Assembly: GCA_035500675.1 (NCBI GenBank)
Contig: DATJXA010000106.1
Coordinates: 1 to 64,000 of the forward strand
DNA: 64,000 nt
DNA from: JAGVPT01 sp035500675
GTDB taxonomy: Bacteria; Bacteroidota; Ignavibacteria; UBA10030; UBA8401
Reading direction: 5' to 3'
The position numbers were made by a program, and so were the translations under genes. Below the pieces are notes generated by a model, which was not told the origin of the DNA, did no database searches, and worked only from the letters and a program-made list of their open reading frames with translations. Positions 1-9,743 of this stretch are shown piece by piece (the first letter of the stretch is position 1; every line of letters begins with the position of its first letter).

Positions 1-915
1 CGACCAAGCGCTTCGTGTCGACCCGAACAAAGCTACGACCGGAACTCCTGCTACCCATGCCATATGCATCAAACCTGAATCTTCCGACACAACAAGATTG
101 GCGTGACGCAGGATGTTAAACGCTTCTGATACGGTTGTGGAGCCCACAAGGTCGATGAGATTTTCGCCTAATTTGGCCTTGATGAAATTTGCTTTTTCCT
201 TTAATGAAGGAGCTCCGAGGATGATGAACTGGGCATTCGCATCAACTTCTTTTTTCCAGTGCAGGCTGAATTGAATATAATTTTCGAGCGGCCATTCTCT
301 TGTAACAAAGCTGCCTGCCGGGTTGAGAACTATCAATTTATTCTTTATATCGAAATTAGCCGTAATCAATTTTTCCAGTCCGCGCTGCTCCTCGCGTATC
401 TGAAGTGGGACTGGGGATGAGGCGATCGACGTAAACCCTAGTCTCACGATTGTATCTCTTACCCTCTCTCCGGCACTTGAAAAGGAAAACCTGTCGAACT
501 CTGAAAAACTTTTCGGACGCAGCAGCCTTCGGATAGACCGGGTGAGAAAATTTCTCTGAAGGTCGATGACAACGTCGTAGTGCTCCTTCCAAAGATGTGG
601 AATCAACCTTATTGCAGAGCTAATCTGACGTTCGCGGCGCCTACCTCCATCGATGGTGTGCACGGCAGAGAACATCGATAGGTTGCGCGGAAATTCTGCG
701 AACTCTTCTCTCGTTAAAAAATCAAACCGTGTGGACGGCAATGCATTATGCAATGCCTGAAGGAATGGAAATGTAACGAATGTATCGCCGAGGGCTTGAA
801 GCCTGATCGCGAGGATTTTCTTTGGTGGGAATGGATTTTTCCACGGGACGGCAAGAAACGATTCTTGTCGTTGGCGATGTTGCGATGCATAGGAGTTTGA
901 TATCGAGGACGTCAT
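1..915 (-). CDS. Glycosyltransferase family 9 (heptosyltransferase-like), partial
   Basis: The frame is open for 305 codons and leaves the window at base 1, so the C-terminus is missing. The family transfers ADP-heptose or similar sugars to the lipopolysaccharide core at the inner face of the cytoplasmic membrane. The N-terminus has the Rossmann start KILAIRLQALGDTFVTFPFL, then DVVIDLQRN near residue 120. The second domain carries LIVLNPAGSF and the signature VVSEDSGLMHMAWVAGVPVV followed by ALFGSTRSAW, the conserved sugar-nucleotide site. ATG at 915 is the first usable start after an in-frame TAG near 975; no clear ribosome binding site is visible, so the start is tentative. The family is clear; the exact acceptor sugar is not. 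Confidence 0.85.
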   Translation of the reverse strand, partial: MTSSISNSYASQHRQRQESFLAVPWKNPFPPKKILAIRLQALGDTFVTFPFLQALHNALPSTRFDFLTREEFAEFPRNLSMFSAVHTIDGGRRRERQISSAIRLIPHLWKEHYDVVIDLQRNFLTRSIRRLLRPKSFSEFDRFSFSSAGERVRDTIVRLGFTSIASSPVPLQIREEQRGLEKLITANFDIKNKLIVLNPAGSFVTREWPLENYIQFSLHWKKEVDANAQFIILGAPSLKEKANFIKAKLGENLIDLVGSTTVSEAFNILRHANLVVSEDSGLMHMAWVAGVPVVALFGSTRSAWS

Positions 916-1045
916 CAGATGTCCGAAAAGCAAAATCCATAGCGAACGAGGTCCGAAGGGGCGGCGTCTTTTCTACAACGAATAAAATCCATTCCCCGTT
1001 TCATTTTGCGGATCGCTTGAAGAAAAATTTTGGGCCATAAACGAA

Positions 1046-1074
1046 AAATGCGATACTTGTACCGTATCGCATTT
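1046..1074 (-). terminator. Rho-independent terminator after the pilin-like gene
   Basis: An 11-bp perfect stem (1046-1056 with 1064-1074, arm AAATGCGATAC) has a 7-base loop. On the minus strand it is followed by a T-rich run, TTTTTCGTTT. It lies 35 bases past the stop of the gene ending at 1109, so it most likely ends that transcript. Confidence 0.75.
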
Positions 1075-1108
1075 CAATCGGAGAGATAATTTTTAGCAGC
1101 CGAGGTTT

Positions 1109-1522
1109 CTAGCTCAGCTTCGAATATTCGGCGGCGTCGGGTACTTGATAGACTCGTTGAAGCGTCCACTTCGTACCGTTGTAATACAGAATCGCTACCA
1201 TTGTCACGGAGTACGTGTTGTAGGATCCGGTCGAGGTTACACGCATCTGGGTCGATGCAACTCCAGTGGGACGGTCTGTCGTATACGTAACGCTTCCGCT
1301 CATCACAGTCACCGAGGTGCTTGTCAGCGTCGGGGAAGTAGCTGCGCCGGCATCACCCATCGCGAACTTCACTCCGACGTTCGCAATTTGCCTCGCCTGG
1401 TCGTGATACGCCTGGACTTGGCTCACGGTGCTGACCGATTGGTCCGCAGTGTTAAACGCCAGGGCGTAAAGCCCGATGACAGCGTACACTCCAAGACCGA
1501 TCATTATTTTCGACGTTCCCAC
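1109..1522 (-). CDS. Small pilin-like or secreted protein with N-terminal membrane helix
   Basis: 137 residues of unknown function. Residues 6-23 form one hydrophobic helix (IMIGLGVYAVIGLYALAF). A polar helix follows (SQVQAYHDQARQIANVGVKF), then a Ser/Thr-rich beta region that ends in an aromatic stretch. A short basic start, one helix and a beta-rich tail resemble minor type IV or Tad-type pilins, but no prepilin peptidase site is convincing. The start is GTG at 1522; ATG at 1504 is an alternative. The gene stands alone, with its own candidate promoter and a terminator downstream, which suggests a separately expressed surface protein. The pilin reading is an inference from layout only. Confidence 0.55.
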   Translation of the reverse strand: MGTSKIMIGLGVYAVIGLYALAFNTADQSVSTVSQVQAYHDQARQIANVGVKFAMGDAGAATSPTLTSTSVTVMSGSVTYTTDRPTGVASTQMRVTSTGSYNTYSVTMVAILYYNGTKWTLQRVYQVPDAAEYSKLS

Positions 1523-1611
1523 TTACTTCGACCTTTTGTTTTTGGGTTACCTACTTTAAATCTTCAAAGCTCTCATGGCACGTGAGGCTTCTTTTCTTTT
1601 GATCTGTATAC

Positions 1612-1639
1612 AAGATACGGAATAAATGCGAGAAATCAA
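1612..1639 (-). promoter_or_regulatory. Candidate promoter of the pilin-like gene
   Basis: On the minus strand TTGATT (1639-1634) and TATCTT (1617-1612) are separated by 16 bases, about 90 bases upstream of the GTG start at 1522. The -10 also partly matches the TAnnTTTG element of Bacteroidota. Judged by eye only. Confidence 0.35.
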
Positions 1640-1808
1640 TGCAGTTTATCACGTATTTACACAATTACGGTGCCTACAGGAGGATACGTAAGTTCCGCAT
1701 AACGGGCTGTGTCAAATATCACGCAAAGTCAAAAAATATTGGCCAAACCAGCCTAATTTCCACAATTTCCGCCCTCTAACATTTTTATGTGCGCTTCTTT
1801 AGCAAGTA

Positions 1809-4800
1809 TTAGCGTTTTAACATCCTATAGATGAGTGGAAGACCAAAAAAAAGGACAACGCTCGAAACCGAGAAACCGCCGATGACGGCAATGGCGAGGG
1901 GTTGCTGCATTTGGGCACCCGCGCCGATGCCGAGCGACAGGGGAAGCAGGGCAAACACAGCGGCGAGCGTTGTCATCAAAATAGGCCTCACTCGAACTGA
2001 AACTGCTTGGACCAATGCATCGTCCAAAGCCATGCCCTGGCCTTGTGACACTTTCACTTCGTGCAGGACAAAGATCGCATTTTCCGCGACGATACCGATG
2101 ATCATGATGATCCCGACAAAACTGGAAATGTTAAACGTAATTCCCGTGATCCATAGGGCGACGAGGACGCCGAACAACGACATAAGGTTCACGATAAAAA
2201 TCGAAACGGGGACTGCAAACTCTCCAAACTCGAACAATAAAACAATGAAGACGAGCATAAACGCAGCAATTGCTACAAGAAGTAGTCCGCGGAAAGATTC
2301 TTGCTGCGTTTGGTACACTCCCCCGAATTCAATCGACATTCCCTTCGGCAATTCAAAATGTTGAGAGAGCGTTCTTTTGATGTCGTCGACGGTTGTCCCT
2401 AGATCTCTCTGAGATATTCGTGCAGTGACGGCAACAAATTGTCGCAATCGTTCGCGGTCCAACTCCGCCTGCCCTGTGGTCGTACGGATCGTTGCAATCG
2501 AAGAAAGTGGAATCAATGCGCCGGAGGAATTAACGAAGCGTACTTGATTGAGCTTGTCGATGTCGGTGCGGTATGGGGAGGGAAATCGTACGCGGATGGC
2601 GATGAGCTTCTCTCCTTTTTGAATCATCGTGCCCGCTTCGCCCCGCATCATCGTTTCCAATTGGTCGCGGATATCCGACGGCACTAAACCGGCTCTCGCT
2701 GCGCGCGCCGCGTCGACGTCGACGATCAATGACGGACCTGAGATAACAAGCCCGTCGAACGCATCGACGACGCCGGGTACTGTCTCGATCAGCTTCGTCA
2801 CTTCGTCCGCCTTTTTATGGAGCAGATCTGCATCCTCGCCGAAAAGCTTGATCTCGATGGGCGATGGATTATTCGTCAAATCCCCGATGACGTCCATCAT
2901 GAGCTGGCCAAAATCTATCTGAAGGCTTGGCACGTTCGACTCTATTTTGGTCCGCACATCGTCCATCACTTCCTCGATACTCCTCGATCGCTTCTTCTTT
3001 AATTTGACCAGGTAATCACCGTTGTTCACTTCCGTAAGAAAGAACCCCAATTGCGTCCCGGTCCGGCGCGAGTACGATTCAACCTCAGGCGTCGCCATAA
3101 TAATTTTTTCTACCTGCATCAACATGCGATTTGTTTCATTAAGGGAAGTGCCCGGAGGGGATGTGTAATCCAAAACAAATGTCCCCTCGTCCATCTCCGG
3201 CATAAAATCGCTCCCGATATTTTTATAAAGGAAATAAGTTGCTGCAATCATCACACTCGCTATCGGAACGACGACCCATCGATGCCTGAGCAGGGCTCTC
3301 AGGAGTTGCCTGAAACGTCCGTGTTCCGCGGGGGCTGAAGAATGATGTTCGACCTCGCGCACAATATCCCCTTTCCGGATAAGAAACATTGCAAGCAAAG
3401 GCGCAAGGCTGATTGAAAACACAAAGGAAAGGAGCATTGCTAAGACCACCGTAATCGAAAGGGATGCAAAAAATGCCCCGGTGACGCCTCCAAGAAAAGC
3501 TAAAGGAATATGAATGACGATAGTGCTGGCAGTCGATCCGGCGATCGCCGGCATTAATTGCCTGAGAGAAGTGGACGCCGTGTCTGCAAACGCCGCGTGA
3601 GTTCCTTTCGATTCTGTGCCCAGATTGAAGTGCGTGAAAATGTGCTCGATGACCACAATGGAATCGTCGATGATAAGGCCTACAGCTGCTGCAATCCCGC
3701 CAAGCGTCATGATGTTGACCGTAAGACCCGCTGCGGAGAGACAGGCAAATGTGGCTGCAATGGTCGTCGGAACAACGAGTAAAATGACGAGACTGATGCG
3801 CCAGCTTCGGAGGAAGAGGAATATCACGGCCATCGCAAGAACAACGCCGATGATGATGCTGTCCCTCGTGCTGGCAATGGAGCTCATGATAAAGGCCCCC
3901 TGGTCGTAGAAATTTTCAAAGTGAACTCCGGCGGGCAAGTTCAGTCGAGCCACTTCAGCGGTGACATCCCTTCCGATTTGAACAGTGCTGCCCGTCGGTT
4001 GTTTGATGATGTTGATGAGAACCGCATCCCGCCCGTGGGCCGTCGTGCGGATATATTTATCCTCTACCGAAGGCTTAACCTCAGCAATATCCGAAACCTT
4101 GATAGGGACCCCATTCTCCACTACGACCGTGACATTCCTGATATCGTCAACCGTCGTCAAAAGCCCGGAAACGAGAGAGAGATAGAGCTGATAGTTGTTG
4201 TCGACTAATCCTGTCGATGAGATGAAATTGTTTTTTTCGATCGCATCCGATACCTGCCGTATATCGAGCCTGTACATTTCAAGCTTCTCGGGAGAGACGG
4301 TCACGTGGAATTCACGCGTGTCGCCTCCGGTGATCTCGACTCTCGCAACGCCTCGCACCTTCATCAAGGCCGGGCGGATCTGATACAATGCAATATCGCG
4401 GAGTTCGACGAGACTCAAGGTGTCGGACGTGAGACTATACCCGTGGATCGGAAAGACAGACACGCTCATTTGCTCCGCCTGAACGGACGCCGAGGCGGGA
4501 AGTTGATTGCGAATATTGGCGATGCGCCCCTGGAGCAGTTGGAGCGTTTGAAGAATGTTGGAACCCCACTCAAGCCCGATCGAAAGTTCGGTCGAACCTC
4601 GCCCGGTAATGGAACGGACAACCGTGACCCCGGGAATTGAGCTTGCTACTTCCTCCAACGGCTTGGTCACCTCTACCATCATTCGTTCCGCCGGTTCTTC
4701 TCCATTATCGGCAAGAATGACAATACGCGGAAAGGTGATATCCGGGAAAAGCGAGATCGGCATGTTCAGCATCAACGCAATGCCGGAGAGGACTAAAACG

Positions 4801-4856
4801 ATGATGGTGAAGAGGAAGGCTTTTGCGTGGCGCCTTGCATATTCGAAAAGGGCCAT
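1809..4856 (-). CDS. RND efflux pump, inner-membrane permease subunit
   Basis: 1015 residues, the usual length for an RND permease. It should form a trimer in the inner membrane that exports substrates through the adaptor and TolC-like channel encoded just upstream, driven by protons. The N-terminus has the first helix (15-32), then LFPDITFPRIVILADNGEEP and the porter domain. TM4 carries the proton-relay pair D397-D398 in GLIIDDSIVVIEH, as in hydrophobe exporters. The second half repeats the fold, and parts such as IEIKLFGEDADLLHKKADEV look like metal-efflux members. Substrate class is therefore open. ATG at 4856 follows the adaptor stop by one base (TGACATG), so the two are probably translated together. 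Last gene of a four-gene operon. Confidence 0.93.
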   Translation of the reverse strand: MALFEYARRHAKAFLFTIIVLVLSGIALMLNMPISLFPDITFPRIVILADNGEEPAERMMVEVTKPLEEVASSIPGVTVVRSITGRGSTELSIGLEWGSNILQTLQLLQGRIANIRNQLPASASVQAEQMSVSVFPIHGYSLTSDTLSLVELRDIALYQIRPALMKVRGVARVEITGGDTREFHVTVSPEKLEMYRLDIRQVSDAIEKNNFISSTGLVDNNYQLYLSLVSGLLTTVDDIRNVTVVVENGVPIKVSDIAEVKPSVEDKYIRTTAHGRDAVLINIIKQPTGSTVQIGRDVTAEVARLNLPAGVHFENFYDQGAFIMSSIASTRDSIIIGVVLAMAVIFLFLRSWRISLVILLVVPTTIAATFACLSAAGLTVNIMTLGGIAAAVGLIIDDSIVVIEHIFTHFNLGTESKGTHAAFADTASTSLRQLMPAIAGSTASTIVIHIPLAFLGGVTGAFFASLSITVVLAMLLSFVFSISLAPLLAMFLIRKGDIVREVEHHSSAPAEHGRFRQLLRALLRHRWVVVPIASVMIAATYFLYKNIGSDFMPEMDEGTFVLDYTSPPGTSLNETNRMLMQVEKIIMATPEVESYSRRTGTQLGFFLTEVNNGDYLVKLKKKRSRSIEEVMDDVRTKIESNVPSLQIDFGQLMMDVIGDLTNNPSPIEIKLFGEDADLLHKKADEVTKLIETVPGVVDAFDGLVISGPSLIVDVDAARAARAGLVPSDIRDQLETMMRGEAGTMIQKGEKLIAIRVRFPSPYRTDIDKLNQVRFVNSSGALIPLSSIATIRTTTGQAELDRERLRQFVAVTARISQRDLGTTVDDIKRTLSQHFELPKGMSIEFGGVYQTQQESFRGLLLVAIAAFMLVFIVLLFEFGEFAVPVSIFIVNLMSLFGVLVALWITGITFNISSFVGIIMIIGIVAENAIFVLHEVKVSQGQGMALDDALVQAVSVRVRPILMTTLAAVFALLPLSLGIGAGAQMQQPLAIAVIGGFSVSSVVLFFGLPLIYRMLKR

Positions 4857-4857
4857 G

Positions 4858-5886
4858 TCAGTCCCGCTGCGCCACTGTCACTCGGGTGGAATCAGCGAGG
4901 GAATAGTTCCCCTCGGTGATGACGGGCAGCCCTGCGCGAAGTCCCGGGCCCGTTATTTCAACGGATGAGTCCGTACGCGATTTCACGGAGACCGATACGG
5001 ATTTCGCAAGGGAATCTTGCGTGACGATCACAATAGAATAGGTGTTGTTTTCATCGTCCCGCAGCACCGCAGATCGCGGAACAAACAATGCATGAGGCCG
5101 GACTCCAAGATAAATAATCGCAGTCCCCATAATATCTGTACGAAGGATGGGAAGCTGCGCGCTGTGAGGTTGTTGGAATTTCAGCCTGGCGAAAACGGTT
5201 TGACTCTGTTCATCGGCTTGGGGGTTTATTGCTTCAACGACCGCCGGGTAGATTTTTCCAGGAAGCGAAGGGAACTCGACGTCCGCGCGCTCCCCTATCG
5301 CAAGCAAAGGAACATCCCCAACGGGAATGTCGGCAAGAAAATCCACAGTCGAGAGGTCTACCATCGTCATCAGTTCTCCATTCTCCGGGACCAACTCTCC
5401 CTCGCTCGCGGTTCGGCTTGAAACCACTCCGTCGAATTTCGAAAGGACGCTGACAACGCTTTGCGTCGATCGGGCGGTCTTTAAAAGCCGCTCTGCTTCG
5501 GCTTTTTTTTCCGATGTGGCGGCAGAGCGGGCCATCGCCTCGGCTCCGTTGATTGCCGCATACGATTCTTTCGATTGGATAACCGCAACCGTATCTCTGC
5601 GATGCAGAGTGTTCCCAACGAAGGCTTTCATGCTTATTATTTTCCCCGAAATCGGGGAATAAAATTTTTCCTTCCGGAGAGCATCCGTTTTCCCGACCGC
5701 TGAAATTGTCACGACAGCGTTGCGCTCCTGTATCGTATCGATTTTCACAGGTACGATGGGACGTATTTCCTGTTCCTCCGATTCCCCGCCCCCTTCTTTC
5801 GAGCGGCAACCTTGAATAAGAAAAAGAAAGAGAAGGCAAAAGATTAGGGGACGTGAAAACATTGACCGCCCCGTAGTGATCTTCAT
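4858..5886 (-). CDS. RND efflux periplasmic adaptor lipoprotein (membrane fusion protein)
   Basis: 342 residues. It bridges the RND permease and outer-membrane channel in the periplasm. A lipoprotein signal ends in LIQGC with the lipid-bearing cysteine at residue 27. After a charged linker come the barrel-sandwich half (SPISGKIISMKAFVGNTLHR), a short alpha-hairpin (about 105-140), the returning lipoyl half (SKFDGVVSSRTASEGELV), and a beta-barrel and membrane-proximal domain (FVPRSAVL and on). The hairpin is shorter than in AcrA, as often seen in metal-efflux type adaptors. It begins 3 bases after the TolC-like gene stops and ends one base before the permease starts. Confidence 0.92.
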   Translation of the reverse strand: MKITTGRSMFSRPLIFCLLFLFLIQGCRSKEGGGESEEQEIRPIVPVKIDTIQERNAVVTISAVGKTDALRKEKFYSPISGKIISMKAFVGNTLHRRDTVAVIQSKESYAAINGAEAMARSAATSEKKAEAERLLKTARSTQSVVSVLSKFDGVVSSRTASEGELVPENGELMTMVDLSTVDFLADIPVGDVPLLAIGERADVEFPSLPGKIYPAVVEAINPQADEQSQTVFARLKFQQPHSAQLPILRTDIMGTAIIYLGVRPHALFVPRSAVLRDDENNTYSIVIVTQDSLAKSVSVSVKSRTDSSVEITGPGLRAGLPVITEGNYSLADSTRVTVAQRD

Positions 5887-5889
5887 ATG

Positions 5890-7179
5890 TTATTCTGCGT
5901 ATAGTTGTTCCATCCTTGCAGCAACAATCCCTATCTCTGCAAGCGTTTCCAATTCAGAAATTTTTGAATCCGTCAACAATTGCTGGGCCGAAAGGACTTC
6001 GAGAGAAAGAGCTCCGCCAGAGAGATATTTCGATTTCGTCATGAGAAAATTTTCCTCGGCCATCTTCTGGTTCTCACGCAGTTCCGCGAGGCGCTTCCGC
6101 AATGTCCCCAATCGTGAGCGAAGTTTCTTTGATTCTGAGCTGTAAGATCGGCGGAGCAATTCATACTGAAATTGCAGGTCGCTCACTGCACGCTCCTTCT
6201 GCTGCACGCGCAAATCCGTCGCTCCCCAATTGAAAAATGGGAATTCGATGAGCAAACCAACCGAATATCCGACAAGCCCCGCTCGTTGATCATAGGGCAG
6301 TCTCAGGTTATCCCTGGACGTCAGGAGCCCTGCGTCCCCGACGATTGATACCAATGGAGACAGTTCGTGCCGAGTCAAATCGACTTCCAAAGCGTTTCGT
6401 TGAATCGTCATTGCCGCAATCGATAGGTCAAGCGTTTGGAGAGAGTCGTCCGACTCGAGGAGGGTTGAATCCGCCGATGTGGATGAAAGGTCGCTGAGAG
6501 TGCCTGCAACTGTGAATGTCGTGTCGATTGACGTGCCGAGCAATTCCGCGAGAGAATACTTGGCATTGGCATACGCCTGTTCCGATTCTTCTAAAGATAT
6601 TTTGGCGTCTGCCAGTTGTACCTGGGTTTTAAGAATATCGGTATAGGATGCGCTTCCGGCCCCTGAAAGCTGCTTCACCCTTTCCAGATATTCCGCAAGC
6701 TGCCTTGCACTTTCTTGTTGCAATTGGATCTCGTCCTTGGAACGAAGAGTTTCGATGTAAGCCTGCTTGACGGAATAGACCAGGTCCCGTTCAGTCTGCC
6801 GTAGCTCCTTATTGCGGAGACCGATATCAACTGCCGCCTCATCAATGCGGAGATTGCGGACTCCGCCGTCATAGACCGACTGTTTTGCCACAATTTGCGC
6901 CGAAAGCTGGCCGCTGTTGGAAATGATCGGGTCGTAACCAAAGTGTCCCGACGATGGCGCATAGATTGCAGAGCCCTCGAGATGAGTCTCGGGAAGTTTT
7001 GTCGTCAACAATTCTTCGCGGGACAGTTTTGAAGATTCAACATCATTTTCCGCAGCACGCAACGAAAGGTTGTGTTCGCGCGCGATGGCAAGGCATTGGT
7101 CGAGAGTCAACACTGTTTGCGCTTCGGCCATCCATACCGCCGAGGCGAGCAAAATAATAATGCAGAAAATCTTTTTCAC
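5890..7179 (-). CDS. TolC-like outer-membrane efflux channel
   Basis: 429 residues including a signal peptide (cleavage likely after AEA, residue 20). TolC-family proteins form trimeric channels across outer membrane and periplasm. The mature protein starts with the family pattern LTLDQCLAIAREHNLSLRAA and has two long coiled-coil helical repeats; an internal repeat contains SGAGSASYTDILKTQVQLAD and the second half ends with YLSGGALSLEVLSAQQLLTD. The start codon is GTG, 5 bases after the stop of the YncE-like gene. Together with the next two genes it makes a complete tripartite export system. Confidence 0.92.
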   Translation of the reverse strand: MKKIFCIIILLASAVWMAEAQTVLTLDQCLAIAREHNLSLRAAENDVESSKLSREELLTTKLPETHLEGSAIYAPSSGHFGYDPIISNSGQLSAQIVAKQSVYDGGVRNLRIDEAAVDIGLRNKELRQTERDLVYSVKQAYIETLRSKDEIQLQQESARQLAEYLERVKQLSGAGSASYTDILKTQVQLADAKISLEESEQAYANAKYSLAELLGTSIDTTFTVAGTLSDLSSTSADSTLLESDDSLQTLDLSIAAMTIQRNALEVDLTRHELSPLVSIVGDAGLLTSRDNLRLPYDQRAGLVGYSVGLLIEFPFFNWGATDLRVQQKERAVSDLQFQYELLRRSYSSESKKLRSRLGTLRKRLAELRENQKMAEENFLMTKSKYLSGGALSLEVLSAQQLLTDSKISELETLAEIGIVAARMEQLYAE

Positions 7180-7184
7180 CGCGC

Positions 7185-8207
7185 TTATCTTTGATACTGT
7201 AACACAACGAACGTATTGGGAATTATCGGCGGACGCGGACGGGGATGGTCCGGCGTTGGGCTTGGCGCTTCCCCAAATTCCGCCGTTGCCGTGAAGACAG
7301 AATGAGTGACGGGGTCTACGGCAATCGTTCTTGCACCGCGCTGCGTCGCCGCATTCTCCACAACGACGAATGAGGCGGGAGAATCTTCATGCACAACGGT
7401 CAGCGTTCCTTCGCCGTTTGTGCTGAATGCCATCTCTGTCCCGGGGTCAAACCCGCAACCGTCGACACCGCTCCCGATAGGAAGGGTTGCGATCACTTTC
7501 CCGCTGTCGGGATCGGAGACCACCATGAGCTTATTGCGGCAGCCTGAAAAAAGCCGCCGATGACGGATATCAATGGCAAGTCCGGAAGGAGCTTCTCCCG
7601 GTGCGAGTGACCACCGATTAATCACTTTGAAATTGCGGGAGTCGATGGCCACAAGCTCGCTCTTGTCTTCGAGATTGACGTACACATGTCCCTGGCCGTC
7701 TGCAGCGCCGAATTCCGGCCCGCCGCCGAGAGGGATAGATGCAACGACCGTTCCGGAGTCGGGGTCGATAACCGTTGCTTCTTCTCCCTGCCCGCAGAAG
7801 GCGAACACTTTTTTCGACGCCGGGTCGAAAATAATTGCATCGGGTTTCTTCCCTGTAGGAATTTGTTTGATCACGTCGAGCGTCTTCAAATCGAACATCG
7901 TGACCGTTGAAGGGCGTCCGTTGCTGGCAAACCCGTGTCCGGATTCCTCTGCGATCGCAACGCCATGGAGTCCGTCACAGTTCATGACGGCGCCGACCGC
8001 TGTGAGAGAATCGGCATCCAGAACAACGACACGGTCGCTGTGCGTCACATATAACCGCCGCGCATGACTGTCAACTGTGAGATAATCCCATCCCCCCTCG
8101 CCCCCTACGAGCATTTTCTTGACAAGGTGGAATCCGCCTTGAGGTTGCGCATTGCATATTGCTGCAAGTGCCATGAGCACCGCCGACACAAATCGAATCG
8201 CTTTCAT
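7185..8207 (-). CDS. YncE-like secreted beta-propeller protein
   Basis: 340 residues with a signal peptide (hydrophobic to about residue 20, ending CNAQ). The rest is a series of about 40-residue propeller blades with YVTH, VVLDADSL, VTMFDLKTL, ATVIDPDSGTVV, LVAIDSRNF and MVVSDPDSGKVI motifs, as in YncE/YVTN-type seven-bladed propellers of the periplasm. It is the first gene of the efflux operon, just before the TolC-like gene, so it may bind substrate or serve as an envelope factor for the pump. That role is inferred from position alone; propellers of this type rarely have a proven function. The C-terminus is proline-rich (PTPDHPRPRPP). Confidence 0.8.
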   Translation of the reverse strand: MKAIRFVSAVLMALAAICNAQPQGGFHLVKKMLVGGEGGWDYLTVDSHARRLYVTHSDRVVVLDADSLTAVGAVMNCDGLHGVAIAEESGHGFASNGRPSTVTMFDLKTLDVIKQIPTGKKPDAIIFDPASKKVFAFCGQGEEATVIDPDSGTVVASIPLGGGPEFGAADGQGHVYVNLEDKSELVAIDSRNFKVINRWSLAPGEAPSGLAIDIRHRRLFSGCRNKLMVVSDPDSGKVIATLPIGSGVDGCGFDPGTEMAFSTNGEGTLTVVHEDSPASFVVVENAATQRGARTIAVDPVTHSVFTATAEFGEAPSPTPDHPRPRPPIIPNTFVVLQYQR

Positions 8208-8319
8208 GTTTTTGCCGTTAAGTTTTAGGATAGTTGTTGGTGACGAACATCTCCTCGGATATGCTTAAGAATTGAAGAATGTAGGAAGGGAAGATGAAAT
8301 GAGGATGAAAATTTAAGCT

Positions 8320-8351
8320 GGTGAACGGTTCCCTTGAGAGAACCGTTCACC
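8320..8351 (-). terminator. Rho-independent terminator overlapping the histidine kinase stop codon
   Basis: A 12-bp perfect stem (8320-8331 with 8340-8351, arm GGTGAACGGTTC) has an 8-base loop and, on the minus strand, a moderately T-rich tail (TTAAATTTT). It includes the kinase stop codon at 8347-8349, so the last codons are part of the hairpin. It separates the two-component genes from the efflux operon, which must then have its own promoter in 8208-8319. Confidence 0.7.
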
Positions 8352-9729
8352 CGTCGATGGGAAGCTCCACGGTAAATACCGAGCCGTGGCCGGCTTCACT
8401 CCTGACAAAAATGCTTCCGCCGTGCAGGGTCACGATTTGTTCTGCTATCGCCAAGCCAAGCCCGCTCCCCCCAACCTCGGCGCGTGTAACATCCGCTCGA
8501 TAAAAACGCTTAAAAATGTTAGGCAAATCGTGCTGTGAAATTCCGCAGCCGTGATCCCCTATCTCTATCATTGCTTTGTTCTCAGTTCCTTCTTTTAACC
8601 AAACCTTGGCAACAATAAAGCTTCGTGTAGGAGAATATTTGATGGCATTATCGAGCAGGTTAACGATCACGCTTTTCATTTTTTCTCGGTCGGCAGAAAT
8701 TTCAAGCGCTTCTTCAACGGTCGTTCGGACTTCGACCTCCTTCTTTGACGCAAGGGTTTTTGTCCGTTGAACGCATTCGATAAGCAGCTCATCGAGCCGG
8801 ACCGGTTCTTGATGTAGAATCTCCGCCGATGAATCGAGGCGCGCAAGGAGCAACATCTGCTGAGCCATCGTCGCCAGCCGTTCGATTTCTCCCAGAGAAA
8901 CCTGGACGCTCTCCAACAACGTCTTATCGGCAGCGTGCTTTTCGGCAAACTCCAATTCATTGGCGATGATTGTCAGCGGAGTCCGTATCTCGTGGGAAGC
9001 ATCTGCAATAAATTGCTTTTGACTTTTGAATGCGGCATCTATGCGTTCAATCATTCCATTGAGAGTCTCCGCAAGGCCGCGTATTTCATCCCGCGCGTTC
9101 GGTAGCTCAAGGCGTGTGTCAAGATTTTGCGCCGAAATTTGCCGCGCCGCATCGACCATTCTTGTTATAGGACGGAAGGCAATGCGCGTAATCAGTACAG
9201 AGCCAAGAGCGGTAAAAAGAAGCGTCAAGGGGATGGTGATGAGAAACAGCATTTGTATCGATGCGAGGTTCCTTTGCATCGATGACGTGGACATTCCAAG
9301 CTGTAGCGCATAGAGAGTCTTGCCTTCTACGATGAGCGGCATCCAGAGCACTCGGTAATTCGCATCCCTATAACTGAAAAAACTTTTTGTGTGGATGCCT
9401 TTGAGAGCATCGCCTAACGGCTTCGACGAAGACTTATCAAGAAGTGAATCGTCCAACACCGCCATACCGTCCGGGTTGAAAAGGCGAAGCGTGACCCCTT
9501 CCATCCCCTCCGGCTTTTCAGAAAAGAAAATTTCCATCACTCGACCCGGATTTTTACCTCCCTCTTCCTCGAACTCGGCATCGATTTTTTCTCCCTGAAG
9601 CTCGAGCCGGTCGTCGAGCTTTGCGATCTCAATATTTCGCACAGCCCGATAAGTAAGGATAGCGAAACAGGACAGCAACAGTCCGAATACAAAGGTCGAA
9701 AGAAGGGAAATCCTCGTTTTAATGGTCAT
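8347..9729 (-). CDS. Two-component sensor histidine kinase (HAMP, HisKA, HATPase)
   Basis: 460 residues. Two membrane helices (about 9-27 and 158-181) flank a periplasmic sensor of roughly 130 residues. Then come HAMP (about 182-235), the dimerisation and phosphoacceptor domain with H246 in FIADASHEIRTPLTI, and a catalytic domain with N box (NLLDNAIKYSP), G1 (GDHGCGISQHDL), F box (FKRFYRAD) and G2 (GGSGLGLAIAEQ). This is the CusS/BaeS-like layout. It follows its response regulator by 14 bases and lies directly upstream of an efflux operon, so it probably senses an envelope or toxic-compound signal and controls that pump. The ligand is unknown. Confidence 0.92.
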   Translation of the reverse strand: MTIKTRISLLSTFVFGLLLSCFAILTYRAVRNIEIAKLDDRLELQGEKIDAEFEEEGGKNPGRVMEIFFSEKPEGMEGVTLRLFNPDGMAVLDDSLLDKSSSKPLGDALKGIHTKSFFSYRDANYRVLWMPLIVEGKTLYALQLGMSTSSMQRNLASIQMLFLITIPLTLLFTALGSVLITRIAFRPITRMVDAARQISAQNLDTRLELPNARDEIRGLAETLNGMIERIDAAFKSQKQFIADASHEIRTPLTIIANELEFAEKHAADKTLLESVQVSLGEIERLATMAQQMLLLARLDSSAEILHQEPVRLDELLIECVQRTKTLASKKEVEVRTTVEEALEISADREKMKSVIVNLLDNAIKYSPTRSFIVAKVWLKEGTENKAMIEIGDHGCGISQHDLPNIFKRFYRADVTRAEVGGSGLGLAIAEQIVTLHGGSIFVRSEAGHGSVFTVELPIDG

Positions 9730-9743
9730 TGGCTTGTCAGGGT